Shown here one piece after another: positions 25,983-35,072 of a stretch of DNA of 64,000 nucleotides. Source of the DNA: Streptomyces sp. HmicA12 (GTDB taxonomy: Bacteria; Actinomycetota; Actinomycetes; Streptomycetales; Streptomycetaceae); assembly GCF_000373565.1 (NCBI RefSeq), contig NZ_KB891851.1:310001-374000 (forward strand). Reading direction: 5' to 3'. The position numbers and the translations under genes are program-made. Numbering within the stretch: the first letter of the stretch is position 1; every line of letters starts with the position of its first letter. Under the pieces are notes generated by a model, which had not been told where the DNA came from, ran no database searches, and saw nothing but the letters and a program-made list of their open reading frames with translations.

Positions 25983-26918
25983 TCAGCCCTTCACGGCACC
26001 GACCGTGAGTCCGCTGATGATGTGGCGCTGCATGTAGATGAAGAAGATGACGACGGGCGCGACGGCCAGCAGCAGGTTCGGGAACACCTTCGTCAGGTCC
26101 GTCGAGTACTGGCTGATGCCGGCGTAGATCGCCGTCGTCACCGTGTAGTGCCCGGAGGACGGGCTGAGCAGGATCTGCGGGGACACGAAGTCGTTCCAGA
26201 TCCCTATGGAGTTGAGGATCAGGACCGTCACCACGGCCGGGCGCATCAGCGGGAAGATGATGGTCCAGAACGTGCGGTAGCGGCCCGCGCCGTCGATCGT
26301 CGCCGCGTGGTCGATGTCCACCGGGATCGTGCGGATGAACCCGACGAACAGGAAGATGCTCACCGGCAGCGTGGACGCCACGTCGTGCGCGACCAGACCC
26401 GTCACCGTGTTCGCCAGGCCGATCTCCCGCAGCACGTAGATCACGGGGATGATCACGGCGGCGCCCGGGATGAACGTGCCCGCGAGGAAGTAGAGGAGCA
26501 CCAGCTGCGTACGCCGCTTGAGGCTCCGCGCGATCGCGTACGCGGCCGGACCCGCCAGCACGATGCACAGCACGTCGACGAGCACGACGAGGAACAGCGT
26601 GAAGCCGTACCCGCCGATCACGTTGAACTGCGGGCTGTTGATCGCCGCCGACATGTGCTCGAAGGTCAGCCCGCCGAGCGGGATCGAGAACGGGTTGTCG
26701 AGGATCTCCTGCTGCGACTTGAACGCGTTCACGACGAGCAGATAGACCGGCACGATCATGACGACGAACAGCACGCCGAGCAGGGCCAGGCGCACGGGCG
26801 AGCGCGATCCCTCGCGGTCCGCGCGCGGACCGTCGTCGCGGCTCGGGGCCGATACGGACTTCTTCGGCCCGGGGCGAACCTCCGCCGCCGCCTTGTCCGC
26901 TTCTAGAACCACCACCAC
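25983..26918 (-). CDS. ABC sugar importer permease, MalG type
   Basis: 311-aa CUT1 inner-membrane permease. Six hydrophobic segments follow a 40-residue hydrophilic N-terminus; the ATPase-coupling EAA loop is DHAATIDGAGRYRTFWTIIFPL. It starts in a run of GTG codons (26918, 26915, 26912) right behind GAGGAG and 7 bp after the previous permease, so the first or second GTG may be used. No ATPase gene is present in the island, so a shared MsiK-type ATPase encoded elsewhere is probably used, as is usual for Streptomyces CUT1 systems. Confidence 0.9.
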   Translation of the reverse strand: MVVVLEADKAAAEVRPGPKKSVSAPSRDDGPRADREGSRSPVRLALLGVLFVVMIVPVYLLVVNAFKSQQEILDNPFSIPLGGLTFEHMSAAINSPQFNVIGGYGFTLFLVVLVDVLCIVLAGPAAYAIARSLKRRTQLVLLYFLAGTFIPGAAVIIPVIYVLREIGLANTVTGLVAHDVASTLPVSIFLFVGFIRTIPVDIDHAATIDGAGRYRTFWTIIFPLMRPAVVTVLILNSIGIWNDFVSPQILLSPSSGHYTVTTAIYAGISQYSTDLTKVFPNLLLAVAPVVIFFIYMQRHIISGLTVGAVKG

Positions 26919-26925
26919 CGGCTCC

Positions 26926-27825
26926 TCACCGACCTGTCGCCGCTTGGTCCTGCCGATTGCGCAGCGCCGTCACGAAGAGGGCGAGCACGGCGGACACCAC
27001 CATCAGGAACACCGCCTGCGCGGTCGCGTAACCGACCTTGGTGCCCTCGAAGGACCGGGCGAGAATGAGATACGTGAAGGTCTGCGTCGACCCGGCGGGA
27101 CCGCCGCCGGTGAGGCCGACCACGATGTCGTAGGCCCGGATGAGGCCCACCAGGTTCAGCACCGTCGCGACGGTCACCACGGGGGCGATCATGGGGATCA
27201 CGACCCGCAGATTGATCTGCCGCTTGCTGGCGCCGTCGATCGCGGCGGCCTCCAAGAGCTCGGCCGGCACGGTCTGCAGCGCCGCCACGAACAGCACCAC
27301 GTTGAATCCGAACCCCGCCCAGACGATGACCGCGATCAGCGAGATCAGGGCGAACTGCTCGTCGAAGAGGAACCCGACCGGCTCGATGCCGAACTTGGCG
27401 AGGGTGTTGTTGATGGCGCCGTTGGTGCCGAGGATCGCCGCCCACAGATAGCCGAGGATCAGCGCGCTGATCACGTGCGGGAAGTAGGCGACCGCCCGGA
27501 AGAAGGAGTTCGAGCGCGACTTCGCCTTGAGAGCGAGCGCGTACACGAGACCCAGGCCCACCATGAGGACGGTGCCGACCACGGCGATCACCGCGGTCAC
27601 GTACCAGGCGTCCGACGAACTCGGGTCGTCGAAGAGGTGCTTGTAGTTGTCGAGCCCGATGAACGCGGCCGTGGAGAAACCGTCCCAGTCCGTGAGGCTG
27701 AGGTACACGGCGACGCCGACCGGGACGACCGTCATCACCGTGTAGAGGAGGACGGCCGGGCCCATCATCGCGAACGAGACCGCCCCCTCCCGCAGCCGCG
27801 CCGCACGACGGCCCCGCGGCCTCAA
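26926..27825 (-). CDS. ABC sugar importer permease, MalF type
   Basis: 299-aa CUT1 permease with six hydrophobic segments. The EAA loop is LLEAAAIDGASKRQINLRVV. A TTG at 27825 with AAGGA five bases upstream is chosen; it lies 8 bp after the substrate-binding protein stop. Without this start the frame fuses to an alternate reading of the binding-protein gene. It pairs with the MalG-type permease downstream. Confidence 0.88.
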   Translation of the reverse strand: MRPRGRRAARLREGAVSFAMMGPAVLLYTVMTVVPVGVAVYLSLTDWDGFSTAAFIGLDNYKHLFDDPSSSDAWYVTAVIAVVGTVLMVGLGLVYALALKAKSRSNSFFRAVAYFPHVISALILGYLWAAILGTNGAINNTLAKFGIEPVGFLFDEQFALISLIAVIVWAGFGFNVVLFVAALQTVPAELLEAAAIDGASKRQINLRVVIPMIAPVVTVATVLNLVGLIRAYDIVVGLTGGGPAGSTQTFTYLILARSFEGTKVGYATAQAVFLMVVSAVLALFVTALRNRQDQAATGR

Positions 27826-27833
27826 CTCCGTCC

Positions 27834-29078
27834 TTACTGCTGCGAGTTCCACCACTTGTCCAATCCTTCGGCGACGCCCGCGGGGGAGCCGCCCGTGTAC
27901 AGGGACTGGATCTGCTTGTTGAGCTCGTCGCTGAAGCCGGCGATCGGCTGGTTCGCCCCGGACTTCACGAGCACCGACGGCGTCTTGTCGAGGACCTTCT
28001 GCACGGACGTGCCGAGGCTCGACATCGGGTACGTGAAGCCCTCGCGCAGGTTGCCGTCGGAGGCGAGCTGGCTCTTGATGGCCTCGGGGTCGGTGGTCGC
28101 CCACTTCACGAACTTGATCGCCTCGGCCTTGTGCGGCGACTTGTCGACCACGACGTACGGGTTGGAGATGTTGCCGAACTGGCCGGACGGGTACGCCCCG
28201 TCGGTCGGCATGGAGAACACGCCGATCTCGTCGCTCTTCTTCGCGGCGTCCGCGGCGGGCACGAAGAACGAACCCATGATGTACATCGCCGACTTGCCGT
28301 TCAGGAACGCCGTCTGGCCGTCCGCGTAGGTCAGACCGAGCGCGCTCTTCTCCAAGTAGCCCTTGTCGATCCAGGACTTGTACGTCTGGAGGTAGGGCCC
28401 GTACCCGCTGTCGGCGAAGGAGACCTTGCCGTCGTTCCGCTTCGCCGTCCACTTGGGGTCGTCGGTCAGCACACCGGCGTCGGCCATCATCGAGAACTGG
28501 GAGCCGGTGACCCACTGCCCGGCGGTCTGCAGCGGCTTGTAGCCCTTGCCCTTCAACGCGCCCATGGCGGCGGTGAATTCGTCCATCGTGCGGATCTTCG
28601 ACGCGTCCAGGCCCGCCTTCTTGAACGCCGCCTTGTTGTAGAAGACCAGGGACTGGATCTGCTCGCCCACCCCGACCACGTAGCGCTTGCCGCCGATGGC
28701 GTACTGGTCCGCGAGCGGCGTCTTGGCCGTCCACGGCTGGTCGGACAGGTCGGCGAAGAGCTGCGCGGTGTCGGCGGTCGGCGAGATCTGCTGCGCCACG
28801 TCCGGCGGGTCGCCCGCCGCCAGGTCCTGCCGCAGCTTGGCGTCCGCCGAGATGGTGCCGGTCAGTTCGAGCTTGACCGTGACGCCCGGGTGCGCCTTCT
28901 CGTACGTGGCGAACAGGTCGTTCCAGTACTTCTCCGTCAGGTTCGGCGTGATGTTCACGATGACGCGGAGGGTGGTGCCCTCCGCGGCCTGGTCGGACCC
29001 GCCACCACAGGCGACGGCCGACGCCATCACCAGGGGAGCCACGGCGATTCCGCAGGCACGGCGCCACATTGTTCTCAT
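27834..29078 (-). CDS. ABC sugar-binding lipoprotein (solute-binding protein)
   Basis: 414-aa extracellular binding protein of the CUT1 family. The lipobox is SAVACGGG. After it come family features such as YNKAAFKKAGLD, AFLNGKSAMYIMGSF and a KWWNSQQ C-terminus. It determines substrate choice for the two permeases; the neighbouring fucosidase suggests a fucosylated oligosaccharide. The ATG at 29078 has GGAG 9 nt upstream. Operator copies at 29108 and 29215 lie directly upstream. Confidence 0.9.
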   Translation of the reverse strand: MRTMWRRACGIAVAPLVMASAVACGGGSDQAAEGTTLRVIVNITPNLTEKYWNDLFATYEKAHPGVTVKLELTGTISADAKLRQDLAAGDPPDVAQQISPTADTAQLFADLSDQPWTAKTPLADQYAIGGKRYVVGVGEQIQSLVFYNKAAFKKAGLDASKIRTMDEFTAAMGALKGKGYKPLQTAGQWVTGSQFSMMADAGVLTDDPKWTAKRNDGKVSFADSGYGPYLQTYKSWIDKGYLEKSALGLTYADGQTAFLNGKSAMYIMGSFFVPAADAAKKSDEIGVFSMPTDGAYPSGQFGNISNPYVVVDKSPHKAEAIKFVKWATTDPEAIKSQLASDGNLREGFTYPMSSLGTSVQKVLDKTPSVLVKSGANQPIAGFSDELNKQIQSLYTGGSPAGVAEGLDKWWNSQQ

Positions 29079-29107
29079 CGGGACACGCTCCGTTGCGTAG
29101 TCGTGAA

Positions 29108-29124
29108 TAATCGATAGGTGGTGT
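29108..29124. promoter_or_regulatory. GntR-type operator, copy 4 (degenerate)
   Basis: TAATCGATAGGTGGTGT keeps the ATCGATAGG half but not the second CGAT half. It is 30 bp before the binding-protein start. Confidence 0.45.
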
Positions 29125-29214
29125 TCAGCCGTGGGGTTCCCGGTGGAGCAGCGGTGGGACGGGGCTGAGAGTGAGAGGAGGCGGGGCGGCAGGGCGATGC
29201 CCGCGCCTCGGCGA

Positions 29215-29231
29215 CTATCGTCTATCGATTG
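29215..29231. promoter_or_regulatory. GntR-type operator, copy 5
   Basis: On the minus strand CAATCGATAGACGATAG, one mismatch from the consensus core, 137 bp before the importer operon. Confidence 0.6.
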
Positions 29232-29410
29232 CTGATGCTATGGGCGGCACTTCGCTTGTTCAAGAGTCCTGCAGCAACCAACCGCCGCGCGGTGACGCCC
29301 CGTTGGGGCGGCACCGGGCGCGGCGGTCAACTCGGCGCCACATGCGCCCAGTTCGACGGGGTGTTCCGCGTCCGATACTCAGGCCGGCCCCGGCCGTTCG
29401 CGGCGCGGGT

Positions 29411-30700
29411 TCATTCCTCCCCGTCCCCGTCCCCGTCCAGCTCCAGCTCGATCACCGGCAGCGGCACGTCCGGGCGGGCGACGGGCAGGGTGAGCGTCAG
29501 GGTTCCCGCCGGCTGGCTCTGCGGGGCCAGGTTGTTGTGCTCCGGCGGCGCCTGGTCCAGCTCCTGGAAGCGGATCTCCGAACCGTCGTGCAGGAACTGC
29601 GCGTACCGCACCCGCCCGGCGAGCCCCGGCAGATGCAGGTGCTTCAGCGGCCAGGCGAGCAGGTGCAGATACAGGTGGCGGCCGCGCTGTGTGTACAGCG
29701 CGTTCGCGGGCGCGGTGAACGCGCTCGGCCCCGCGCCGTGCACGGACCGCGCGTGCGGCCCGCTCCACTCGGCGATGGCCCGCAGCGTGGCGCGGGCACG
29801 CGGGTCGAGAGCGCCCCGCCCGGTCGGGCCGACGTTCAGGAGCAGATTCCCGCCGCGGGCCACGGACTCCACCAGCATGCGCACCAGGAGCGCCGGGTCC
29901 TTGTAGTCGTGGTTGTCGCGGTCGTAGCCCCACGAGCCGTTGAGGGTGTGGCAGGCCTCCCACACCACCCGCTCGCCGCCTCGCTCCAGCGGCCGGTCGG
30001 GCTGGTACTGCTCGGGCGTCATGTAGTCGCCCCCGATGCCGAGCCGGTCGTTGACGAGGATGTTCGGCTGCAGTTCCCGTACGACGGAGAGCAGTTGTTC
30101 GGCGCCCCACTCCTCGGGGCCCTTCTCCGGGTACGTGAAGTCGAAGAAGAGCAGGTCGATGTCGCCGTACCCGGTGAGGAGCTCCCGTATCTGCCCCTCC
30201 ATGTACGCGCGGTAGCGCGCCATGTCCCGCGGCTCCTTCTCGGCGTCCGTGCCGCGCAGCGGGTGGTGCTCGTCGACCGTGAAGTCGGGGTGGTGCCAGT
30301 CGAGCAGGGAGTAGTAGAGGCCGACCCGCAGGCCCTCGGCGCGCATCGCGTCGACGAACTCGCGCACCAGGTCACGGCCGGTCGCCCGGACCGAGGTGTA
30401 GGCGGTCAGCGCCGAGTCGAACAGACAGAAACCGTCGTGGTGCTTGGTGGTCAGGACGGCGTACCGCATCCCCGACTCGCGTGCGGTGCGTGCCAGTTGG
30501 CGGGCGTCGAAGAGGTCCGGGTCGAAACGGTGCAGGTAACGGTCGTACGCCTCCTGCGACATGGCCTCCCGGCTGCGCACCCACTCGTGCCGCGCCGCCA
30601 TGCTGTACAGGCCGAAGTGGACGAACAGTCCGAACCTCGCGTCCTCGAACCAGGCGGTCCGGGCGGAGAGTTGAGCGGGCTCGGGGACGACTGCGGACAC
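29411..30700 (-). CDS. GH29 alpha-L-fucosidase
   Basis: 429 aa without a signal peptide, so intracellular. It hydrolyses terminal alpha-L-fucose from imported glycans. The GH29 hallmarks are WFEDARFGLFVHFG, LTTKHHDGFCLFDS, GLYYSLLDWHHP and the nucleophile strand LLFFDFTYPE (Asp about 187), then GGNLLLNVGPTGRG. The GTG at 30700 is selected: AGGAG lies five bases upstream and the reading then begins just before the catalytic domain. A longer reading from 30793 would start in the operator. It is divergent from the RraA-type gene and shares operators with it. Confidence 0.9.
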   Translation of the reverse strand: MSAVVPEPAQLSARTAWFEDARFGLFVHFGLYSMAARHEWVRSREAMSQEAYDRYLHRFDPDLFDARQLARTARESGMRYAVLTTKHHDGFCLFDSALTAYTSVRATGRDLVREFVDAMRAEGLRVGLYYSLLDWHHPDFTVDEHHPLRGTDAEKEPRDMARYRAYMEGQIRELLTGYGDIDLLFFDFTYPEKGPEEWGAEQLLSVVRELQPNILVNDRLGIGGDYMTPEQYQPDRPLERGGERVVWEACHTLNGSWGYDRDNHDYKDPALLVRMLVESVARGGNLLLNVGPTGRGALDPRARATLRAIAEWSGPHARSVHGAGPSAFTAPANALYTQRGRHLYLHLLAWPLKHLHLPGLAGRVRYAQFLHDGSEIRFQELDQAPPEHNNLAPQSQPAGTLTLTLPVARPDVPLPVIELELDGDGDGEE

Positions 30701-30768
30701 GGTGACTCCTGACGCGCGAACGGTACGTACGGCGCTGACAGTACTGGCGGAGAGAGCATTGACAGCGT

Positions 30769-30806
30769 TAATCGATTGGCTGTTATCTACCATCGATAGG
30801 CGATGA
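30769..30806. promoter_or_regulatory. Tandem GntR-type operators, copies 6 and 7
   Basis: A weak copy TAATCGATTGGCTGTTA (30769-30785) and a strong copy CCATCGATAGGCGATGA (30790-30806). Their starts are 21 bp apart, two helical turns, which would favour cooperative binding. They sit between the divergent fucosidase and RraA-type genes. Confidence 0.65.
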
Positions 30807-30852
30807 TGTCACTGGCGTTGCGTGCGAGACGAGCACGCGGAGAGGCACGTGC

Positions 30853-31671
30853 ATGCACCCGATTGGGGATCAGCAAGCGCCACCGACGGGGGTGCCCCGT
30901 GGCTACGAGTCGATGCGAGCGCCGGTGCACACCACGGCGTACACCCGGCCCACCCCGCGCATGGTGGAGGCGCTGCGCGACGTGAGCGCGGCCACCGCCT
31001 GCGCGAAGCTGCATCAGATGGGCATCACCCGGACGTTCATCGACGGCCCGGTGCCGCTGCACCGCGAGCCGGACGTCAAGGTGACCGGCGGCGCGGTGAC
31101 GCTGCAGTTCCTGCCGCAGCGCGAAGACGTGTTCAACGGCGCGGAGCAGGAGGACATCGAGCGCAAGACCCCGCTGTGGGGCGTCCTCGAATCGATCCGG
31201 CCCGGCGACGTGCTCGTCGTCTCCGCGCACGGCAGCCACTTCACCGGCTGCCTCGGCGACATGCTCGTGCGCTACTTCAAGCTGCGCGGCGGCGCCGGTA
31301 TCGTGGTGGACGGGCGGGTGCGGGACGCGGCCCGGATCCGCGCGCTCGGCGTGCCCGTCTGGTGCACGGGCGTCACCCCGCACTACGCGTCGCAGACGGA
31401 ACTCTTCCCCTCCGCGTTCAACGTGCCGGTGGGCGTGGGCGGTTCGCTGGTGACACCCGGCGATCTGATCGTCGCCGACGAGGACGGCGCCGTCGTCGTC
31501 CCGCAGGACAAAGCGGTCCCGCTGGCCGAGGACTCGCTGCTGCATCAGGACCGGGAGGCGTTCGCGCGCCGCCGTCTCGACGAGGGCGGGCGGCTCTCCG
31601 ACTACTACCCGCTCACCGGCGAGGGGATGGCGGAGTACACGGAGTATCTGGCGAGCCGTACGGCCAACTGA
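30853..31671 (+). CDS. RraA-family aldolase/decarboxylase-like protein
   Basis: 272 aa. The RraA/HMG-aldolase signature GAGIVVDGRVRDAARIRALG contains the Asp and Arg residues that bind metal and oxaloacetate-type substrates. In sugar-acid islands such proteins are proposed to cleave keto-deoxy sugar acids; here a 2-keto-3-deoxy-fuconate-like substrate is a reasonable guess. There is a GGAGAGG ribosome site before the ATG. It is not the RNase E regulator; that name was a misassignment for many family members. Confidence 0.78.
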   Translation: MHPIGDQQAPPTGVPRGYESMRAPVHTTAYTRPTPRMVEALRDVSAATACAKLHQMGITRTFIDGPVPLHREPDVKVTGGAVTLQFLPQREDVFNGAEQEDIERKTPLWGVLESIRPGDVLVVSAHGSHFTGCLGDMLVRYFKLRGGAGIVVDGRVRDAARIRALGVPVWCTGVTPHYASQTELFPSAFNVPVGVGGSLVTPGDLIVADEDGAVVVPQDKAVPLAEDSLLHQDREAFARRRLDEGGRLSDYYPLTGEGMAEYTEYLASRTAN

Positions 31672-31734
31672 TCCGCGTACGGTCGCCCGACCGCTCCGCG
31701 CAGGTCCGGCCATGTGCGCCGCCTGCCAGGGCTG

Positions 31735-31762
31735 TTGCCGCGTGGCCGCGTGATCCTACGAT
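31735..31762 (+). promoter_or_regulatory. Possible leaderless promoter of the GH67-like gene
   Basis: TTGCCG (31735-31740), 16 bp, then TACGAT (31757-31762); the ATG at 31769 is 7 nt after the -10, where transcription would start. Confidence 0.4.
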
Positions 31763-31768
31763 GGCGCG

Positions 31769-34700
31769 ATGCTGCGTGGGGGACCGGCGGGACGCCGGGG
31801 ACCAGGGGTGTCCGTGGCCGTGACGGCGCTCGTGCTGCTGCTGTCCGGCGCGATGGTGGCGTGGGCGCTCGACGGCGCCCTCGGCCTGTCGTTCTCGGCG
31901 AAGACCGTTCCGGCCGAGCGTGTCCGTACGGCACCGGCCGGGGCGGCGGGCTCCGTCCACGCGGCACCCGCCGTGCGCACGGTCACCGGAGTCTCCGGAA
32001 CCCGGCTGCGGCTCGCCGCACAGGCGGTCGGTGAGGCCCTCGAAGCGCGCGGCCGGGCGGCGGAGGTGACGGTGCGGGCGGGCGGCACCGGGTCCGCTGC
32101 CAAGGGCGAACTGGCCGTACGCATAGGCGCGTTGAAAGGGCACGGTTCCGCCGAGCGGTACCGGCTCACCCGCCCGGCGGGCCGGGGCTACGTCCTGGAC
32201 GCGGCGTCCGCCGCGGGAGCCGCGGCGGGCCTGTACCGGTTCGCCGACCGGATCCGCGGCGGCGAGGACGTCCTCGCCGACCGGGGCCGCACCGTCGCCC
32301 CGAAGCTCGGCCTGCGCCTGGTCGACACCGGAGCGGTGGGCCTGGACGCGGACCGGGACCGGTTCGCCGGCGGCACGGACTACTCCCTGAACTCCGACGT
32401 CGTGGGCACCGCGCTGCTGCCGAGGGCGCCGTGGGTCGACACCGGCAAGGTGGCGGGGATCGCCGGACAGTTCCGCACGCTCGTGCGCCGCTCCCTCGCC
32501 GACGGCTACAACGGCGTCGTGGTGCCCGGCTTCCTGGAGTACGTCACCTTCTCCGGCGTCGGCGACGGACACGACGTCTACCCGCCGGGCGACGCCCACG
32601 TGGCCCGGGCCCGCGCCATGGTGAAGGCGTTCGCGCCGGTGTGGGGTTACGCGCACGAGGCGGGCCTGCGCGTCTACTTCCAGACCGACATGCTCGCGCT
32701 CTCCCCGCCCCTGCGGCGTTACCTGGAGCGGGAGTTCGGCGGACTGCGCACCGAGGACCCGAAACTGTGGTCGGTCTACGCGGCCGGACTGCGCGAACTG
32801 TTCCACGCGATGCCGTTCGCGTCCGGGGTGATGATCCGTACCGGCGAGGGCGGATCCGTGTACCGGCTGCCGGGCTGGGACTACACCTCGGCGATCGAGG
32901 TCACCACGGTGAAGTCGGTACGGGCGATGCTGCGGGCCCTGCTCGACGCGGGCGGCGGCCGGGACGTCGTCTTCCGCACCTGGAGCGTGGGGGTGGGCGC
33001 GGTCGGCGACCTGCACACCAACCCCGCCTCGTACAAGGCGGTCCTCGGCGGGTTCGACGACCCGCACCTCATCGTCTCGACCAAGTACACGCAGGGCGAC
33101 TTCTACTCCCATCTGCCGCTGAACCCCACCCTGTTGAGCGGCTCGCAGCGCCGCATCGTGGAGTTCCAGTCGCGCCGCGAGTTCGAGGGACAGGGGGCGC
33201 TCCCCGACGATCTGGGCGAGCTCGAACAGACGGCGCTGAAGACGTTCCTCGCGGCGAACCCGCGCATCGAGGGCGTCTGGAACTGGACGCAGACCGGAGG
33301 GCCGCTCTACGCGGGCCCGCGCTCCCTGTACCTGCGCACCGGCTTCTGGCAGCTGTGGGACGTCAACGTCCATCTGACGGCCCGCCTCGCCCAGGACCCC
33401 GACACCGACGTGGCGGCGGCGCGTGCGGCATGGATCCGTCGCACGTTCTCCACCGACCCGGCGACCGTCTCCGCCATCGCCCGCGTCCTGGCCCTGTCCC
33501 GCGAGGCCATCACCAAGGGCCTCTACATCGGCCCGTACGCCGACACCTCCGCCAAGGCGCTCGGCCTCGAACCCCCGCCCATGATGTGGATCTTCGAGTG
33601 GGACATCGCGACCGGCGACAGCGCCGCGCTCTCCAGCATCTACGCCGCCGCCCGCACCCACCTGCCCGAGGCGCTCGCCGAAGGCCGCCAGGCCCTGCAA
33701 GTCGCCCGCCGTCAGCAGCAGTTGCTGGACTCCACCGCACCGGACACCTGGCGCGACCCGGACCTGCGCAAGCGGTTCTCGGCGGCACTCGCCTACCAGA
33801 CGGACCTGTACACGGTCCTCGGTGAGTACCGGGCCACTGTCCTCTGGCACCAGAACTGGCTCGACACCGGCTCGGCGCGGGCGGCCACCCACTGGAGGGC
33901 GGCCGAACGCCGTTACCGCGCGGCGGCGGCAGCCCACGAACACCGCTACGGGCACCAACTCGATCTCCCCGCCTACAACTTCACCGCCGCCGACCTCGGC
34001 CTGCGGCGTGCCGACCGGGACCCGGCGATGGCCTGGTGGGCACGCGCACTCCTGCTCGCACTCCTGGCGCTCACCGTGACCGCCCTGACCGCGCGCGGCC
34101 TGCCCGGAGCCGCCGGAGTACGGGCGCTGCTGACCGGGGCGGCGCGACCCTGGCGGGTCCACGCGCTCCCCGACCCGCCGGGCCGCGCCGACCGCGCCGT
34201 GGTGTGGCTGCTGCCCGCCGTGGCCCTGGTGGCGAGCCGCGCCGTGCACACCTGGTTCCTCGCCCCGCTCCACCTGGCGCTGACCCTCGGCGCCTGGCTG
34301 CTGTTCGCGGGCGTCCTGCGCTGCGCGACGGGCCGCTCCGGCCACCGGCTCGCGGCGGCGGTCGGCGGAGCGGCGCTGCTGCGCACCCTGCCTTTGCTCG
34401 CGGTCCTGGCGGTGCGCGGCCCCGGGGACTACTGGTCCGGTTTCTGGACGTCCACGTACGGCAGATTCGCGTACGTCACCGTGGCCTGGGCGCTCCTCCT
34501 GTGGGTGTTCGCGGCGGCCTGGTGGGCCCTGCGCCACGGCCACGGCCATCGCCGACGGCGGGCCACCGGCTGGGTCGCGGCGGCCGTGGGCGTCCCGCTC
34601 GCGGTGGGCGGCGCGGTCGCCTGGACGGTCGGCGCGGAGACGTCGTTGAGCACCTGGAACGACCAACTGGCGCTGCTCCCGTGGGGGTTGCACCGGATCC

Positions 34701-34828
34701 TGGGCATCGTCGAGTACCTGGGCATCCCCGCGGCGGTACCACGGACGGTGACCTGCGCGGCGGTGCCGGTCGTCGCCGCAGGGGTGGGCCTCGTGGCGAT
34801 CCGGCGACGGCACGGTCGGGCGGCCTGA
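31769..34828 (+). CDS. Membrane-bound GH67/alpha-glucuronidase-like protein
   Basis: 1019 aa. One N-terminal hydrophobic helix (VTALVLLLSGAMVAWAL) places the next 700 residues outside. They have a small alpha/beta domain, then a barrel like GH67/GH20-type enzymes (DGYNGVVVPGFLEYVTF, AHEAGLRVYFQTDML, VVFRTWSVGVGAVGD, VSTKYTQGDFYS, IEGVWNWTQTGG). The C-terminus has about seven transmembrane helices from MAWWARALLLALLALTV onward, which is unusual for a glycosidase. The acid and base residues cannot be fixed by eye. It lies downstream of the fucose island but has no operator copy. Confidence 0.65.
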   Translation: MLRGGPAGRRGPGVSVAVTALVLLLSGAMVAWALDGALGLSFSAKTVPAERVRTAPAGAAGSVHAAPAVRTVTGVSGTRLRLAAQAVGEALEARGRAAEVTVRAGGTGSAAKGELAVRIGALKGHGSAERYRLTRPAGRGYVLDAASAAGAAAGLYRFADRIRGGEDVLADRGRTVAPKLGLRLVDTGAVGLDADRDRFAGGTDYSLNSDVVGTALLPRAPWVDTGKVAGIAGQFRTLVRRSLADGYNGVVVPGFLEYVTFSGVGDGHDVYPPGDAHVARARAMVKAFAPVWGYAHEAGLRVYFQTDMLALSPPLRRYLEREFGGLRTEDPKLWSVYAAGLRELFHAMPFASGVMIRTGEGGSVYRLPGWDYTSAIEVTTVKSVRAMLRALLDAGGGRDVVFRTWSVGVGAVGDLHTNPASYKAVLGGFDDPHLIVSTKYTQGDFYSHLPLNPTLLSGSQRRIVEFQSRREFEGQGALPDDLGELEQTALKTFLAANPRIEGVWNWTQTGGPLYAGPRSLYLRTGFWQLWDVNVHLTARLAQDPDTDVAAARAAWIRRTFSTDPATVSAIARVLALSREAITKGLYIGPYADTSAKALGLEPPPMMWIFEWDIATGDSAALSSIYAAARTHLPEALAEGRQALQVARRQQQLLDSTAPDTWRDPDLRKRFSAALAYQTDLYTVLGEYRATVLWHQNWLDTGSARAATHWRAAERRYRAAAAAHEHRYGHQLDLPAYNFTAADLGLRRADRDPAMAWWARALLLALLALTVTALTARGLPGAAGVRALLTGAARPWRVHALPDPPGRADRAVVWLLPAVALVASRAVHTWFLAPLHLALTLGAWLLFAGVLRCATGRSGHRLAAAVGGAALLRTLPLLAVLAVRGPGDYWSGFWTSTYGRFAYVTVAWALLLWVFAAAWWALRHGHGHRRRRATGWVAAAVGVPLAVGGAVAWTVGAETSLSTWNDQLALLPWGLHRILGIVEYLGIPAAVPRTVTCAAVPVVAAGVGLVAIRRRHGRAA

Positions 34829-35072
34829 GCCCCGGGAACGGGGAAGGCGACCCGGAGCGCGCCGAGGAGGTGGCCGAGACCCGGCTCGGGTGACCGTCGC
34901 GTGAATAATTGTGAACGACCGGTGGGGGTGTCCGGCGGGTGTGTGCACCGCCGGGCGCCCCTCAAGTGGGCTGTCTCACAGGGGGATCACAAGGTGCGTG
35001 CAGGGTGAACCGTTTGCGGCTGGAACTCGTGATCAGTAGTGACACATGTATGCCGCACCCCTGAGGAAATTC

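Larger units (their letters stand above)
29079..29410. other. Control region upstream of the ABC importer
   Basis: 332 bases without a gene. It holds the promoter of the binding-protein gene and two GntR-type operator copies, listed separately. The remaining bases next to the fucosidase stop hold no hairpin that I can recognise. Confidence 0.6.

Noticed and set aside
23980..26568. 862-codon frame joining the beta-helix protein to the permease region
   Set aside because: The first 205 codons are an off-frame reading of the permease; signal peptide and ribosome site support the GTG at 25953.
26926..29067. 713-codon fusion of permease and alternate binding-protein frame
   Set aside because: The upstream two thirds is a shifted reading of the binding-protein gene; the permease has its own start at 27825.
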